From an uncultured Candidatus Melainabacteria bacterium (lineage in GTDB: Bacteria; Cyanobacteriota; Vampirovibrionia; Gastranaerophilales; Gastranaerophilaceae): a stretch of 64,000 bases of DNA. Positions 40,303 to 49,600 of the stretch are shown in pieces. How positions within the stretch are numbered: the stretch's first letter is position 1; every line of letters starts with the position of its first letter. A model generated the notes under the pieces. The model was not told where the DNA came from, did no database searches, and was given only the letters and a program-made list of their open reading frames with translations. The position numbers and the translations under genes are program-made. The stretch lies in NCBI GenBank assembly GCA_934726055.1, contig CAKVCZ010000002.1, forward strand, positions 62,001 through 126,000. The letters are read 5' to 3'.

Positions 40303-41577
40303 AATTATATAGATAAAGCAAAAATTAAAGTTATTTCAGGACGAGGCGGTAATGGAGCAGTTGCTTGGCGTCGTGAAAAATTTGTAGATAAAGGTGGACC
40401 TGCCGGTGGTGATGGCGGACGTGGTGGTGATATTTATTTAATTGCAGATGAAAGTTTATCTACATTGTTAGACTTTAAATTCAAATCCGTATTTAAAGCT
40501 CAAAGCGGAGAAAACGGCAGAATAAAAAATCAACATGGAAAGGGCGGTGAAGATTTAAGAATAAAAGTTCCTGCCGGTACTGTTGTAAAAGATTTAAAAG
40601 ATGATAAAATTATTGCTGATTTAATTCATGATGGACAAGAGGTTTTAATTGCAAAAGGCGGACGAGGCGGAAGGGGAAATGCTAGGTTTTGCACTCCTCA
40701 AAAAAGAGCACCTCAGTTTTGTGAACCGGGAGAGCCTCCAATAGAAAGAGAATTATCTTTAGAGTTGAAATTAATTGCAGATGTGGGTTTATTAGGTATG
40801 CCAAATGCAGGAAAATCAACATTTATAAGTGCAATTAGTTCGGCAAAACCAAAAATTGCAGATTATCCATTTACAACATTAGTTCCAAATTTGGGTGTAG
40901 TCAAAAAACCTACTGGAGATGGTTATGTAGTTGCAGATATTCCGGGATTAATTGAAGGTGCATCTGAAGGAATAGGCTTAGGACACGACTTTTTGCGACA
41001 TGTGGAAAGATGTAGATTTTTGGTTCACATAGTTGATTTAACTCAAGAAAATCCTGTTGAAAATTATGAAAAAATTAATCAAGAATTAGCTAAATATTCT
41101 GATAGATTGGCAAATTTGTATCAAATAATTGCTCTAAATAAGATTGATGCAATTGATGAAGAAACAAAAAACAAATATTTAAAAATATTTAAAAAGTATG
41201 CAAAAGACGTATTTTTAATCTCTGCCGTAACTAAGGAAAATGTTGATAAACTGACTTACTTGATGGCACAAAAAGTCGATGAAATTGAAAAACCTGTGTC
41301 AGATATTGTTGTTGAAGAGGATACTGGTGCTTATGACAATGATGACAGTGGATTTGAAATAGTAAAGGCAGCAAAAGACACATTTATTGTTATGGGAGGA
41401 AAAATCAAACGTCTTGCTGCAGTTACAGATGAACGAAATCGTCAACAAATTTTGAGATTGCAAAATATATTAAAAGGCATGGGTGTTTTTGACGAGCTAC
41501 GCCGACAAAATATTCAAGATGGGGATACAGTTATTATTGGTCATCTTGAAATGGAATTTTATGACGACGAGTACTAA
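40300..41577 (+). CDS. obg: ribosome-assembly GTPase Obg/CgtA
   Basis: 425 residues from MNYIDKAKIKVISGRGGNGA; the frame is open further upstream, but that is antisense to tsaD. The Gly-rich Obg fold (1-158), the GTPase domain with GMPNAGKST, DIPGLIEGASEGIGLGHDFL and NKID, and a C-terminal OCT domain (about 340-420, FEIVKAAKDTFIVMGGKIKR) are all present. It binds 50S precursors and ppGpp. There is no ribosome site; the promoter palindrome puts +1 on the ATG. No rpmA or rplU is adjacent, unlike in many bacteria. Confidence 0.95.
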   Translation: MNYIDKAKIKVISGRGGNGAVAWRREKFVDKGGPAGGDGGRGGDIYLIADESLSTLLDFKFKSVFKAQSGENGRIKNQHGKGGEDLRIKVPAGTVVKDLKDDKIIADLIHDGQEVLIAKGGRGGRGNARFCTPQKRAPQFCEPGEPPIERELSLELKLIADVGLLGMPNAGKSTFISAISSAKPKIADYPFTTLVPNLGVVKKPTGDGYVVADIPGLIEGASEGIGLGHDFLRHVERCRFLVHIVDLTQENPVENYEKINQELAKYSDRLANLYQIIALNKIDAIDEETKNKYLKIFKKYAKDVFLISAVTKENVDKLTYLMAQKVDEIEKPVSDIVVEEDTGAYDNDDSGFEIVKAAKDTFIVMGGKIKRLAAVTDERNRQQILRLQNILKGMGVFDELRRQNIQDGDTVIIGHLEMEFYDDEY

Positions 41578-41656
41578 CATAATGAACCTTTCAGTGTCGA
41601 GAAGTTTTCAAAAGCCACACCTTGAATTGCGTTTGTAATTTTAAATTTTATTTCAA

Positions 41657-42268
41657 TTATTCTATTCTAAAATTATCTTCTTGAATGCTGTTATCTTGCG
41701 GATAATTATGTTTTAGAGGATCATATCCGCCGTTTGTTTCTGCTCTAAGTTTTTCCATATAAATCTGACCATTTTTAACAAGTTGTTGGTGTTGAGTAAG
41801 AGTTGATTCTAAACTTGCTAAAACTTGTTCAGCATAAGTTTCAGCACCTTCTCTTGTTCTTATTGCATCATCATGTGCCTGATTTCTAAAGTTTTCAGCA
41901 TCTTCAATAGCTTTTCTCTTGATTTCTTCGCATTCTGCAATAACCTGCTCTTTAATAAGTTCTGCTTCACTTTGAACTTTTCTTAAAAGTTCAGATTCAC
42001 TTAGCAATCTTGCAGCTTCATTTTGAGCGTCTAAAACAATTTTTTCGGCTTTTTGTTGTGCTTCCATCTGAAGTTCTTCTTTTCTTCTAAGTAATCTTCT
42101 TGCTTCTTGAACTTCTTGTGGAAGTGAACCATAGATACTGTCTATGATTGCTTCAACCTCTTTTAATTTTATTGCAACCAAATAGTTTGGTAATATTGGA
42201 AAACTTTTTTCTAATATAATTTCAAGTCTTTTTAATAAATCATATATTTCGCTTTTTTGAACGCTCAT
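41657..42268 (-). CDS. DivIVA-like coiled-coil protein
   Basis: 203 residues. After a short N-terminal part (IYDLLKRLEIILEKSFPILP), residues 55-165 are a continuous Ala/Glu/Lys/Gln coiled coil (ARRLLRRKEELQMEAQQKAE, AARLLSESELLRKVQSEAEL), then a polar tail. There is no membrane helix, which argues against F0 subunit b even though the coil looks similar. It resembles cyanobacterial DivIVA-like proteins encoded next to coaD; here coaD is directly upstream. Role: perhaps cell-pole or septum organisation, by analogy only. GAAAGG precedes the ATG. Confidence 0.7.
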   Translation of the reverse strand: MSVQKSEIYDLLKRLEIILEKSFPILPNYLVAIKLKEVEAIIDSIYGSLPQEVQEARRLLRRKEELQMEAQQKAEKIVLDAQNEAARLLSESELLRKVQSEAELIKEQVIAECEEIKRKAIEDAENFRNQAHDDAIRTREGAETYAEQVLASLESTLTQHQQLVKNGQIYMEKLRAETNGGYDPLKHNYPQDNSIQEDNFRIE

Positions 42269-42345
42269 TTTTATAAATAACCTTTCAGTGCTAGTGTAAT
42301 AATTTTATTTTACAACAGTCCGAATTTGATTGTCAAATCATGTTT

Positions 42346-42834
42346 TTAGACAAGTTGAAACTTGTTTTTCAGATATTCATTTACTGGAGTTGGTACAAAT
42401 TTTGAAACATCTCCTCCAAAATTTACAACTTCTTTAACAGAACTTGAAGAAATAAAGTTATATTTTGGTCTTGTTGTTAAAAATATTGTTTTAATATCTT
42501 TATCCAAAGCACTGTTTGTTTGTGATAGTTGCATTTCAAATTCAAAATCTGAAACAGCTCTAAGTCCACGGATTAAAACTTTTGCATTTTTTTTCTTTGC
42601 ATATTCAACCGTTAATCCTTCAAAACAATCAACTTCTACATTTTTAAAGTCTTTAATACTTTCTTTAATTAATTCAACACGCTCATCGACAGTTAGCAAT
42701 CCGGAATTCTTTTTTTGCGGATTGTATGCAACTGCAATGATAACTTTTTCAAAAATTTCGGAACTTGTTTTTAGTACATCCAAGTGCCCGTTTGTTATAG
42801 GATCAAAGCTTCCGGGGTATATTGCCGTTGTCAT
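42346..42834 (-). CDS. coaD: phosphopantetheine adenylyltransferase
   Basis: 162 residues. Nucleotidyl-transferase motifs: YPGSFDPITNGHLDVLKTSS with the T/HxGH-type NGH (about 6-25), RGLRAVSDFEFEMQLSQTN, and the ISSSSVKEV loop. It makes dephospho-CoA from 4'-phosphopantetheine and ATP. The ATG has GAAAGG at 8 nt. Probably cotranscribed with the DivIVA-like gene 77 bp downstream. Confidence 0.95.
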   Translation of the reverse strand: MTTAIYPGSFDPITNGHLDVLKTSSEIFEKVIIAVAYNPQKKNSGLLTVDERVELIKESIKDFKNVEVDCFEGLTVEYAKKKNAKVLIRGLRAVSDFEFEMQLSQTNSALDKDIKTIFLTTRPKYNFISSSSVKEVVNFGGDVSKFVPTPVNEYLKNKFQLV

Positions 42835-43001
42835 TATAATAACCTTTCATATATTTATTACATGAAAATTATACGTCAAACATGAAATATTAATATTTTG
42901 TTTATTTTTTCAAGAATTTGCCAAAAAAGTATTAATATAATATGTGTAAAGAAAGATAATAAAAATTATAAGCAATTAAATAATAAAGAAAGGCGAAAAA
43001 A

Positions 43002-44846
43002 ATGGCAAAAACAATTGGTATTGATTTGGGAACAACAAACTCAGTAGTTGCTGTTATGGAAGGTGGTAAACCTACTGTAATCGCAAACGCAGAAGGAACA
43101 AGAACAACTCCTTCAATCGTAGGTTTTTCAAAAACAGGTGAAAGACTTGTAGGTCAATTAGCAAAACGTCAAGCAATTCTTAACCCTGATAAAACTATTG
43201 CATCAATTAAAAGACACATGGGTGAAGATTACAAAAAAAATATAGATGGTAAAGATTATACTCCTCAAGAAATTTCAGCTATGATTTTAAGAAAATTGGC
43301 TGAAGATGCATCAAATTACTTAGGCGAAAAAGTTACATCAGCTGTAATTACTGTTCCAGCATACTTTAATGATGCTCAACGTCAAGCGACAAAAGATGCA
43401 GGTAAAATTGCAGGCTTAGATGTTCTTCGTATCGTAAACGAACCGACTGCCGCAGCTTTGGCTTACGGCTTAGAAAAAGAAAAAGCTGAAAAAGTTTTAG
43501 TATTCGACTTGGGTGGTGGTACATTTGATGTTTCTATTTTGGAAATTGGTGATGGTGTTCACGAAGTATTATCAACATCAGGTGATACTCACTTAGGTGG
43601 TGATGATTTTGATGAAAAAATCATGAACTGGATTTGTGATGAATTCCAAAAAACTGAAGGTATTGATTTACGTTCAGATAAACAAGCTATGCAACGTATT
43701 AAAGAAGCTGCTGAAAAAGCAAAATGTGAATTGTCTTCAGTAGTTGAAACAACAATCAACTTACCATTCATCACAGCAGATGCAAATGGTCCAAAACACT
43801 TGGATATGCAATTAACACGTGCAAAATTTGAAGAACTTTCTCACGATTTGTTAGAAAGATGTAAAAAACCGGTAGAACAAGCTATTAGCGATGCAGGTAT
43901 TTCAAAATCTGACATCAACGAAGTTGTATTAGTTGGAGGTTCATCTCGTATTCCTGCAGTTCAACAATTGGTTAAAGATTATACAGGCAAAGAACCAAAC
44001 CAATCAGTTAACCCTGATGAAGTAGTTGCGGTTGGTGCTGCGGTTCAAGCCGGTGTACTTGCAGGTGAAGTTAAAGACATCGTTTTATTAGACGTTACTC
44101 CATTAACTCTTGGTATTGAAACATTAGGTGGTGTTATGACTGCTTTAGTTCCTCGTAATACTACAATTCCGGTTTCAAAATCACAAGTATTCTCAACAGC
44201 TGAAAACAATCAAACTGCAGTAGATATTCAAGTTCTACAAGGTGAAAGACCAATGGCTAAAGATAACAAATCTTTAGGTATGTTCAGACTTGAAGGGATT
44301 GCTCCTGCTATGCGTGGTATCCCTCAAATCGAAGTTACTTTTGATATTGATGCTAACGGTATTGTAAATGTTTCTGCTAAAGATAAAGCAACTAACAAAG
44401 AACAAAAAATTACTATTACAAATTCTTCTAACTTATCTGAAGAAGATATTGATAAAATGGTTAAAGAAGCTGAAGCAAATGCAGCAGATGATAAACTTAA
44501 AAAAGAAGAAGCTGAAATTAAGAACAATGCAAATTCATTGATTTCTTCAGCAGAACGATTAACTAAAGATTTTGAAGGTAAAATTGATAAAGCTGATGAA
44601 GATAAATTAAATGAACAAAAAGCAAACTTGCAAAAAGCTTTGGATGAAAATAAACCTGCTGATGAATTGAAAAAATTGTCAGAAGAATTACAACAAACAA
44701 TGTTTGCAATTTCTCAAAAAGCATACGAAGCTGTTCAAAAAGACGAAGCTGCAAATGCAGGTTCTTCTGAATCAGCAAGTTCAGATTCAACAGCATCTGA
44801 TAAAAAAGATGATGATGTAATTGATGCAGAATACACAAAAGAATAA
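43002..44846 (+). CDS. dnaK: chaperone DnaK (Hsp70)
   Basis: 614 residues. The ATPase domain opens with IGIDLGTTNSVVAVMEGGKP and has VITVPAYFNDAQRQATKDAG, NEPTAAALAYGL, VFDLGGGTFDVSILEIGDG and VLVGGSSRIPAVQQLVKD; the substrate domain starts at about 385 (LLDVTPLTLGIETLGG). The C-terminus ends DDVIDAEYTKE, a typical bacterial end. It stands alone, without grpE or dnaJ beside it; the dnaJ-type fragment is at the left edge. AAAGG lies 9 nt before the ATG, and a TATAAT at 42936-42941 may be the -10. No CIRCE operator was seen. Confidence 0.98.
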   Translation: MAKTIGIDLGTTNSVVAVMEGGKPTVIANAEGTRTTPSIVGFSKTGERLVGQLAKRQAILNPDKTIASIKRHMGEDYKKNIDGKDYTPQEISAMILRKLAEDASNYLGEKVTSAVITVPAYFNDAQRQATKDAGKIAGLDVLRIVNEPTAAALAYGLEKEKAEKVLVFDLGGGTFDVSILEIGDGVHEVLSTSGDTHLGGDDFDEKIMNWICDEFQKTEGIDLRSDKQAMQRIKEAAEKAKCELSSVVETTINLPFITADANGPKHLDMQLTRAKFEELSHDLLERCKKPVEQAISDAGISKSDINEVVLVGGSSRIPAVQQLVKDYTGKEPNQSVNPDEVVAVGAAVQAGVLAGEVKDIVLLDVTPLTLGIETLGGVMTALVPRNTTIPVSKSQVFSTAENNQTAVDIQVLQGERPMAKDNKSLGMFRLEGIAPAMRGIPQIEVTFDIDANGIVNVSAKDKATNKEQKITITNSSNLSEEDIDKMVKEAEANAADDKLKKEEAEIKNNANSLISSAERLTKDFEGKIDKADEDKLNEQKANLQKALDENKPADELKKLSEELQQTMFAISQKAYEAVQKDEAANAGSSESASSDSTASDKKDDDVIDAEYTKE

Positions 44847-44876
44847 TTGAAAGTATATTCTTAAATAAAAAATATG

Positions 44877-44903
44877 GCGGTAAGGATTAATTTTCCTTAC
44901 CGC
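44877..44903. terminator. hairpin between dnaK and a small convergent gene
   Basis: GCGGTAAGGA and TCCTTACCGC form a 10-bp stem with a 7-nt loop. It overlaps the last codons of the 65-residue minus-strand gene. Confidence 0.65.
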
Positions 44904-45084
44904 TTATTGATTCAAGTTTGTTTAAGCCGTTTTCTGCTAATTCTTTAATCGTAATTAAATTAGGTATATCATGCACGTTTGCACTGATTATCATTAAATC
45001 AGTTAGTCCTATTATTTGTTTAAAATACATTCTGCTGTCATTTAATGTATCTTCAATTGTTATTTTTGTTTTAGTTTTTGGCAT
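44887..45084 (-). CDS. 65-residue hypothetical protein
   Basis: Starts MPKTKTKITIEDTLNDSRMY with GGAGG 6 nt upstream, an excellent ribosome site. The remainder (FKQIIGLTDLMIISANVHDI, then an amphipathic Leu-rich end) looks alpha-helical. No known domain, signal peptide or membrane helix. Its 3' end is inside the dnaK terminator stem. Confidence 0.55.
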   Translation of the reverse strand: MPKTKTKITIEDTLNDSRMYFKQIIGLTDLMIISANVHDIPNLITIKELAENGLNKLESISGKEN

Positions 45085-45124
45085 ATATAGCCTCCTCAAA
45101 AAATGTTAGAGTTTTTAAAAACAA

Positions 45125-45152
45125 AAAGAGGTATCGTTATATGTACCTCTTT
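45125..45152. terminator. hairpin between the 65-residue gene and the DUF2023-like gene
   Basis: AAAGAGGTA and TACCTCTTT form a 9-bp stem, with A- and T-rich flanks in both directions. It lies just after the stop of the DUF2023-like gene on the minus strand. Confidence 0.7.
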
Positions 45153-45177
45153 CTATTTAAACTTAAATTTTTATTTA

Positions 45178-45597
45178 TTATGCAACGATATTTAATCTTT
45201 TTGCATTAGCGTTGGCTTCTTCTTTTTCTTTTAGTTTTAAATATCTTGCACATTGTTTTGTTCTATCATAACCTAACAGAGTTCCTAAAATAAAATCCTG
45301 TTCGGGAGTGAACTTACTCATTGGAGTACTGCCAAATGTTTTTACAACATTTATACAGTCCTTATCGCCAAGATAAACATTCAAATTCTTTCCATTTGGA
45401 GATGGTTGCAAATGATAGTTTAATTTATCTTTTTTTAATCTTGCTTCAATTGCATCTTTGTCTTTAATTTGCATAGTTTGTAGAACAAGCGGACGAATTC
45501 CGTGTTTGTAACCATAGATTTGTTCATTTAATACTGCAAATTGATTGTTTTTAAAATCAAATTTTGATACAGGTTTTACGGGTGAAACTGAGACCAT
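45178..45597 (-). CDS. DUF2023-like protein
   Basis: 139 residues. The middle reads NEQIYGYKHGIRPLVLQTMQ, then LNYHLQPSPNGKNLNVYLGD and KDCINVVKTFG, the layout of DUF2023 proteins (short alpha/beta domain with an NVF/YFG strand and a following Cys). Residues 90-139 add FTPEQDFILGTLLGYDRTKQ and an Ala/Asn/Lys tail. The family has no assigned biochemical role. GGAGGG lies 7 nt before the ATG. The call rests on pattern memory, so moderate confidence. Confidence 0.6.
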   Translation of the reverse strand: MVSVSPVKPVSKFDFKNNQFAVLNEQIYGYKHGIRPLVLQTMQIKDKDAIEARLKKDKLNYHLQPSPNGKNLNVYLGDKDCINVVKTFGSTPMSKFTPEQDFILGTLLGYDRTKQCARYLKLKEKEEANANAKRLNIVA

Positions 45598-45716
45598 TTT
45601 TTTTCCCTCCTATTTCCATTGTCGAAAAGTTGTGTTTATCAATTAGTCATACGATACGCAAAAAACTAAAATATAAAAGAGGCAATATATTTTTATATCA
45701 CCTCTTTTTGAAAATT

Positions 45717-46067
45717 TTATAAAGCAGCTTTTGCTGTTTCAAGAACAACTTGGAAAGCTTCTTTATCGTTTACAGCTAAATCAGCAAGCATTTTTCTGTT
45801 TACAAGGATGTTAGCTTTTTTGCATGCATTAACGAATCTTGAGTAATTCATGCCATTTTCTCTAACAGCAGCATTGATTCTGATAATCCATAATCTTCTC
45901 ATGTTGCGTTTAGTAGCTTTTCTATCTCTGTAAGCATATTTTAATGCTTTCATAACAGCGCAATTAGCAACTTTAAATATTCTGCTTCTTGCACCTTTAA
46001 AACCTTTAGCTAATTTTAAGATTTTTTTATGTCTGTTGCGACATACATTACCGCGTTTTACTCTCAT
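45717..46067 (-). CDS. rplT: 50S ribosomal protein bL20
   Basis: 116 residues: MRVKRGNVCRNRHKKILKLA, FKGARSRIFKVANCAVMKAL, then ALKYAYRDRKATKRNMRRLW and INAAVRENGMNYSRFVNAC. Standard bL20, an early 50S assembly protein that represses its own operon in many bacteria. It starts 9 nt after rpmI, with AGGAG overlapping the gap. Confidence 0.96.
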   Translation of the reverse strand: MRVKRGNVCRNRHKKILKLAKGFKGARSRIFKVANCAVMKALKYAYRDRKATKRNMRRLWIIRINAAVRENGMNYSRFVNACKKANILVNRKMLADLAVNDKEAFQVVLETAKAAL

Positions 46068-46076
46068 TGTCCACTC

Positions 46077-46286
46077 CTATCTTGAATACTTCTTGTATGG
46101 TAACTCTTTTGAAACTAAATCTACTTGTGAAGCAGCAATTTCAGTTGTTTTGAACAACTTTCTTTTTCTGCTTGAAGATTTGTTTGCAAGTAAGTGGCCA
46201 ATTCCGGCTTTTCTGCGTGTAATTTTGCCTGTGCCTGTTACTTTGTAACGTTTAGCACCAGACTTGTGTGTTTTCATTTTTGGCAT
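46077..46286 (-). CDS. rpmI: 50S ribosomal protein bL35
   Basis: 69 residues from MPKMKTHKSGAKRYKVTGTG, fixed by AAAGGAG 6 nt upstream; the open frame extends 20 codons further, but without homology. It has the RRKAGIGHLLANKSSSRKRK block. Forms rpmI-rplT without the usual infC in front. Confidence 0.95.
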   Translation of the reverse strand: MPKMKTHKSGAKRYKVTGTGKITRRKAGIGHLLANKSSSRKRKLFKTTEIAASQVDLVSKELPYKKYSR

Positions 46287-46314
46287 TTTGTTTCTCCTTT
46301 TTACTTCGTGATTT

Positions 46315-46362
46315 AGAGGAATTACCTCTGCACTTACGCAAAGCATGGCATACCAACGCCAT
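46315..46362 (-). promoter_or_regulatory. structured leader upstream of rpmI-rplT (possible bL20 site)
   Basis: Two small hairpins lie in the leader: ATGGC/GCCAT (46345-46349 with 46358-46362) and AGAGG/CCTCT (46315-46319 with 46325-46329). In other bacteria bL20 binds leader RNA to repress the operon; here the match is only positional. The remaining 46363-46600 holds the promoter of the next, divergent gene. Confidence 0.35.
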
Positions 46363-46508
46363 AACTTTCGATTTACAGTGTACGTTTATGTTACTACATA
46401 CATAATTTTTTTGCAACATTTATAGATGTTCTTCTTTTACAAAAATTAAAAATGGTAACAATCAGTTGTTCTTGTCAGCTTAACATTTCGACAAAAATTT
46501 GATTTTTA

Positions 46509-46533
46509 TGATATACTGTTAATATTGTATAAT
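46509..46533 (+). promoter_or_regulatory. promoter candidates for the giant coiled-coil gene
   Basis: An extended -10 TGATATACT (46509-46517) and a consensus TATAAT (46528-46533) follow each other. Leaders would be 65-80 nt. Confidence 0.45.
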
Positions 46534-46603
46534 GCAAAATTGTAACTATAATTTGAAAAAGGTTTGTAAAGAGAAAATTCTTATACAACGAGGAAGTTAA
46601 GGA

Positions 46604-49600
46604 ATGGCAGACGAACTAAATTTGGATAAAATAAACACAAAACTTTCAGAATTATCTGAATCACTTGATGCTATTAAAACCCAAAGTGCATTAAATATTG
46701 GTGATACAAGCCGAATTTTAAACAACCTGGGTATGAAACTTGAAAATATTGAAAAAGCAACAACTGATGATGAAATCCAAGAATTAATTGCAGATGTAAA
46801 ACACAGTTTGTCTGATAAATATTCTTACGTAACAGTAAAATTTACTGAGTTGGAAACTGCAATCAGAGATGTTGTGAAAAACAATGACGATTTAGCAACT
46901 ATTCCTCAGATAAAAGAACTTTTTGATATTCTTACAACAAACATTTCTGTTTTTTCAAAACAGGTTATGGCTCAAGGTGATATTCTAAACGAAATTACAT
47001 TGAGAATTGAAGCGTTAAGAACAGATGATACAAAAAAGCACGAAATTATTAAGAGTATCAATTCAGTAAAAGCTGATATTGAAAAGTTTAATAATGGATT
47101 TGAAAGTATTATTTTAAATGTAAATAATAACTTTGAAAGTACTTTAGAACATATTTCAAAGCTTGATCCGACAGCAGAAGTTTCAGCAATGTCAAAAGCT
47201 ATTTCTGATATGAAAAATACATCAGATTCTATGATGACAGCTGTTCAAGTAGTTGATCAAAAGCAAAATAAGTTGAATGATGCTATTGATGAGGTTGTTG
47301 TTCAGAATACAAAAATCAATGCAAATATAAAAGCTTTAGCAGGTCAAAGTGATTTTGATGGCTTAGTAAAGAAAATAGAAAGTTCGATAGAACTTATTAA
47401 TACTTTGAAAACTACTTTAACTGATGCAAATGAACAAAGTCAAAAATCTCTATTGGTTCAATTGGATAAACTTTCAGTTGTTGTTACTAAAATTTTAACG
47501 GAAGAAGATTTTGCTGTATTTAAAAATGAGTTATCCGAACTTGTAAACAATGTAATAGAATCAACAAATGTTTTGCGTGGTGATTTACTTTCTACAACAT
47601 CTGAATTTAATTCTTTAGTAAAGTTAGTTGAAGAATTAAATTTAACAAGTTCTTATGATTCCTTACGTTCTTTAGTTGAAAGTTCGACAAGAGAAATTAA
47701 ATCTAAATTTGCAGAAGTCTTAACAGTATCAGGATTAGAACCTTTAAGAAATGATTTGAGTACAATTGTTCAAAATATTGAGCAAATGAAGGCCACACTA
47801 AATTTTTCAATAGATAAAAATGCAGATAGTTCTGATGAAAAATTAAATACAGTTTTAGATTTGGCAGATAAAATTAGAGAAGTTGTTACAACTTTACCGG
47901 ATACAATAAAACAAAATCTTGCATTTTCTGATGCAGGCAGAAAAACTGCTTTAGAATTGTGTTCAAAAGATATATCTTCTGTTTTGACAAAATTAGGTGA
48001 ACTTCAACAAGAATTATCAAGATCATTGACTCCTCTAAGCGGAAAGTTAGATTCTGAAGTTCAACAGTTAAAAGATATTGCTTTGGAACTAAAAAAAGTT
48101 ATGGCATCAAATGAAGATGTTATAACAAGAATGACCGGTCTTGAAGCGTTATTAGGCAGAACTGCCGGAGATTATGATGTAGCGTTACATTCTATGCAAA
48201 AAACTCTGTTAGATTACATGGCAAAAATAAAAAATGATTGTGAATCTGCTGATATCAAGATGAATAATTTTGCATTTGAATTCAATTCATTAAAATCTCA
48301 GTTTGACAAATCAATGTCTGATTTTTCCAATTCGATTAATGGTAAAGATGAAAGATTTAATCAGGTTTGTAACGCAATAGCTTCAAAATTTGAAGATGTA
48401 ATGGAAAAACTGGATGTTGTTGTACAACAGCCACAATCAATTGAAGGCATTAAAAACGATTTTGATGATGTACAACATACAATGCAAGATATATTGTTAG
48501 TTTTATCTGATGTAAAAGTTCGTATGTCATCAAGCAGCAGCGTTTCAGATTCAGAAAATGCTGAAATTGGTAACATATCTGATGAAAGTTTTGTTAAATT
48601 TGAAAGTAAAATCAATAAGATAAAAGATCAATTGAATTTTGTATCATCTGATATCATTCAAAATCTTTGTAATAATGCAGAAGCAATACGTAGGGATTTA
48701 GAACCAATACAGTCTGCGGTTCATATTTTTGCTGACATAGATTTTCAAAATGTTGCTCAAGCCCTTAAAGAACAAATTGATTTATATCATCAGGGTTTGG
48801 ATAAATTATCAAAAGAAGTTGCAAGTGATGAATCCAGACCAATATTAAATGATATTTTTGCTGGATTTGGTTCTTTAGAAAATAAAATGATTGCTATGGA
48901 AAAATCCGTAAGAGATTTTCTTGCAAATTCATTAACAGAGGTAAAATTAGCATACGAAAAAGCAAAATCTGTAACTCAAGGTCAGTATAATGTAGAAAAC
49001 GGAGCGTTGGGTACTGATATTGAAGATTTACTGGATTCAAAAATTGTTGATTTGAAAGAAACTCTGTTTGAAAGATTTGAAAATGTTCATCATCATTTAG
49101 ATAACGTTGTTGTTCCTAAGTTGGATGAAATTAAAACCCAGCAGGATGATGTTTTATCAAATCTTACAGATGCAAAAGAACAAATTAACTCTGTAAAAAG
49201 CCAGTTAAATGAATTGTTTGGTAAAATTTCCGGAGTTCAGGAAGATGTTTTAAATTCTCAATTTAGTGTAAATCCTATTCCTGAAGAAAAATTAGGAAAT
49301 ATGGGTGAAGAAGAAAAGTCCATAATTGTTGATTTTACAAATAACTTAAGTGAATTAGCAAATTTAGTAAAATATACTTCAGATAAAATTGATGAACGCA
49401 TATCAAGAGCTTTTTCTGAAAACTCAATGCAATTTGATTTTGAACAGTTCAAAACAGAAATATCTCAAATGTTATCTTCTGTTCAAACAAAAGCAAATGT
49501 AATTCCGACTGATGTTGAAAGTGTTCAGGTTGAATCCGGTTTACAGGGAAAATTAGAAGAGTATAAAGCTCAAATATTGTATGCAGTTCAATCGGTTAAA

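Noticed and set aside
42840..43000. CIRCE heat-shock operator upstream of dnaK
   Set aside because: No TTAGCACTC-N9-GAGTGCTAA or close variant is present.
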